Assembly: GCA_021808035.1 (NCBI GenBank)
Contig: JAKBCG010000166.1
Location: 1-6,028 of the forward strand
Reading direction: 5' to 3'
Length of the DNA: 6,028 nucleotides
Source of the DNA: Pseudomonadota bacterium
Lineage (GTDB): Bacteria; Pseudomonadota; Gammaproteobacteria; Steroidobacterales; Steroidobacteraceae
A program made the position numbers and the translations under genes. Of the stretch, positions 5,324 through 6,028 are shown piece by piece; the stretch's first letter is position 1, and each line of letters begins with the position of its first letter. A model generated the notes under the pieces. That model saw nothing but the letters and a program-made list of their open reading frames with translations. It was not told where the DNA came from and ran no database searches.

Positions 5324-6028
5324 ATGATCATTCCCGCGACCAACGCCGACCGCGCCGGCCCATCCCCCGCGACCCCCACGACCCCCGCGGCCGCGCACGC
5401 GGCGATCGCCGCGCGGCTCGACCGGCTGCCGCCGTCGCGCGCGATCTGGACGATCGTGCTGCTGATCTCGGCGGGCGGCGTGTTCGAGTACTACGACCTC
5501 TTCTTCACCGCGTACGTCGCGCCCGGGATGGTGCACAGCGGCCTGTTCACGCCCGCGAGCCTCGGGGTGTTCGCGACGCTCGTGCCGATCGGCGTCGCCG
5601 GCTTCGGCACGTTCGTGTTCGCGACCTTCGCGGGGCTCTGGTGCGGCGTGGTCGCGCTCGGCACCGTCGCCGACCGGCTCGGCCGCAAACGCGTGTTCCT
5701 CGGCTCGCTGCTGTGGTATGTCGCCTGCACGACGATCATGGCGTTCCAGCGCACCGGCGAGGCGGTCGACCTGTGGCGGTTCATCGCCGGCGTCGGCTTC
5801 GGGGTGCAGCTCGTGACGATCGACGCGTATGTCTCGGAGCTCGTGCCCGCGCCGTACCGCGGTCGCGCGTTCTCGCTGAACCAGGTGGTGAGCTTCACCG
5901 CGGTGCCGCTCGTCGCGCTGCTCGCGTGGCTCCTGGTGCCGCACCGGATCGACGGCATGGACGGCTGGCGGATCGTGGTGCTGATCGGCTCGGCGGGCGC
6001 GCTCGTCGTGCTCGCGCCCGCGCGCGGG
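5324..6028 (+). CDS. MFS transporter, N-terminal 235 residues (3' truncated by window edge)
   Basis: This is a major facilitator superfamily permease, a proton-coupled or uniport carrier in the inner membrane, related in appearance to the metabolite:H+ symporter/sugar-transporter-like branch. The frame from ATG 5324 stays open to the end of the window. Helix 1 holds FEYYDLFFTAYVAPGM (54-69) with a membrane-embedded Asp58 typical of aromatic-acid and organic-acid carriers. The loop between helices 2 and 3 has the MFS motif GTVADRLGRKR (113-123). RFIAGVGFGVQLVTIDAYVS (152-171) followed by ELVPAPYRGR (172-181) matches the helix 4-5 signature. Six hydrophobic segments fall near 41-63, 85-112, 126-144, 150-170, 185-205 and 216-232, i.e. 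the first half of a 12-helix carrier. Residues 13-24 form a Pro/Thr/Ala-rich cytosolic lead encoded by a small tandem repeat. It is transcribed divergently from the NCS1 permease gene, with which it may share regulation. Substrate unknown. Confidence 0.9.
   Translation, partial: MIIPATNADRAGPSPATPTTPAAAHAAIAARLDRLPPSRAIWTIVLLISAGGVFEYYDLFFTAYVAPGMVHSGLFTPASLGVFATLVPIGVAGFGTFVFATFAGLWCGVVALGTVADRLGRKRVFLGSLLWYVACTTIMAFQRTGEAVDLWRFIAGVGFGVQLVTIDAYVSELVPAPYRGRAFSLNQVVSFTAVPLVALLAWLLVPHRIDGMDGWRIVVLIGSAGALVVLAPARG
5364..5390 (+). repeat. Imperfect 9-bp tandem repeat, three copies, inside the MFS gene
   Basis: Units CCCCCGCGA, CCCCCACGA and CCCCCGCGG follow each other head to tail, encoding part of the lead SPATPTTPAAA. 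The unit is a multiple of three, so copy-number change would alter the length of the cytosolic tail without breaking the frame. Confidence 0.6.

Noticed and set aside
3436..5379. A 647-codon open frame on the lower strand and a 563-codon open frame on the upper strand (3549-5240)
   Set aside because: Both overlap the permease gene in other frames and give Arg/Glu/Ala/Pro-rich sequence without domains. Long empty frames are expected at this GC content, while the 471-residue frame has clear NCS1 motifs and helices.
5198..5944. A 248-codon lower-strand frame opposite the MFS gene
   Set aside because: It is rich in Arg, Glu, His and Ala with no domain, while the upper strand encodes a clear MFS N-terminal half.
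1..6028. CRISPR arrays, tRNA or rRNA genes, transposon ends, phage or toxin-antitoxin genes
   Set aside because: No repeat-spacer pattern, cloverleaf sequence, terminal inverted repeats or matching protein motifs were seen on either strand.

Overview
The window is gene-dense, very GC-rich bacterial chromosome (third codon positions are almost all G or C). It looks proteobacterial, and a high-GC gammaproteobacterium of the Xanthomonadales/Nevskiales type is my best guess. The guess rests on the type II secretion genes, the compact gene spacing and promoter-like sites with GATACA/TAGATT -10 boxes. No tRNA, rRNA, CRISPR array, insertion sequence or phage gene was seen, and no stretch over 300 bases lacks a gene.

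Left part (1-1708): the 3' end of gspE, the type II secretion assembly ATPase, runs by a one-base TGATG stop/start overlap into a complete gspF, the inner-membrane platform protein. These two should be co-transcribed and work together. The expected gspG does not follow. The GspE C-terminal region is unusual: the zinc-binding four-cysteine motif is gone, and about 22 residues normally found near the C-terminus are missing.

Middle (1709-2149): a 105-base gap carries a plausible sigma70 promoter with a perfect 8-bp inverted repeat over its -10 box. It is followed by a small gene for an 89-residue, charge-segregated hypothetical protein.

Right part (2150-6028): an M20-type amidohydrolase gene on the + strand converges, 16 bases apart, on a gene for an NCS1-family nucleobase-type permease. 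That permease gene is divergent from a gene for an MFS transporter that runs off the window. The divergent region (5160-5323) holds candidate promoters in both directions and alternating CCGG-type half-sites. A hydrolase beside two permeases suggests uptake and hydrolysis of a nitrogen-containing small molecule, but the substrate cannot be read from sequence and co-regulation is inference.

I found no clear previously undescribed system. The strongest points for a second look are the remodelled GspE C-terminus, the non-canonical metal site of the M20 protein, and the two candidate operator regions.
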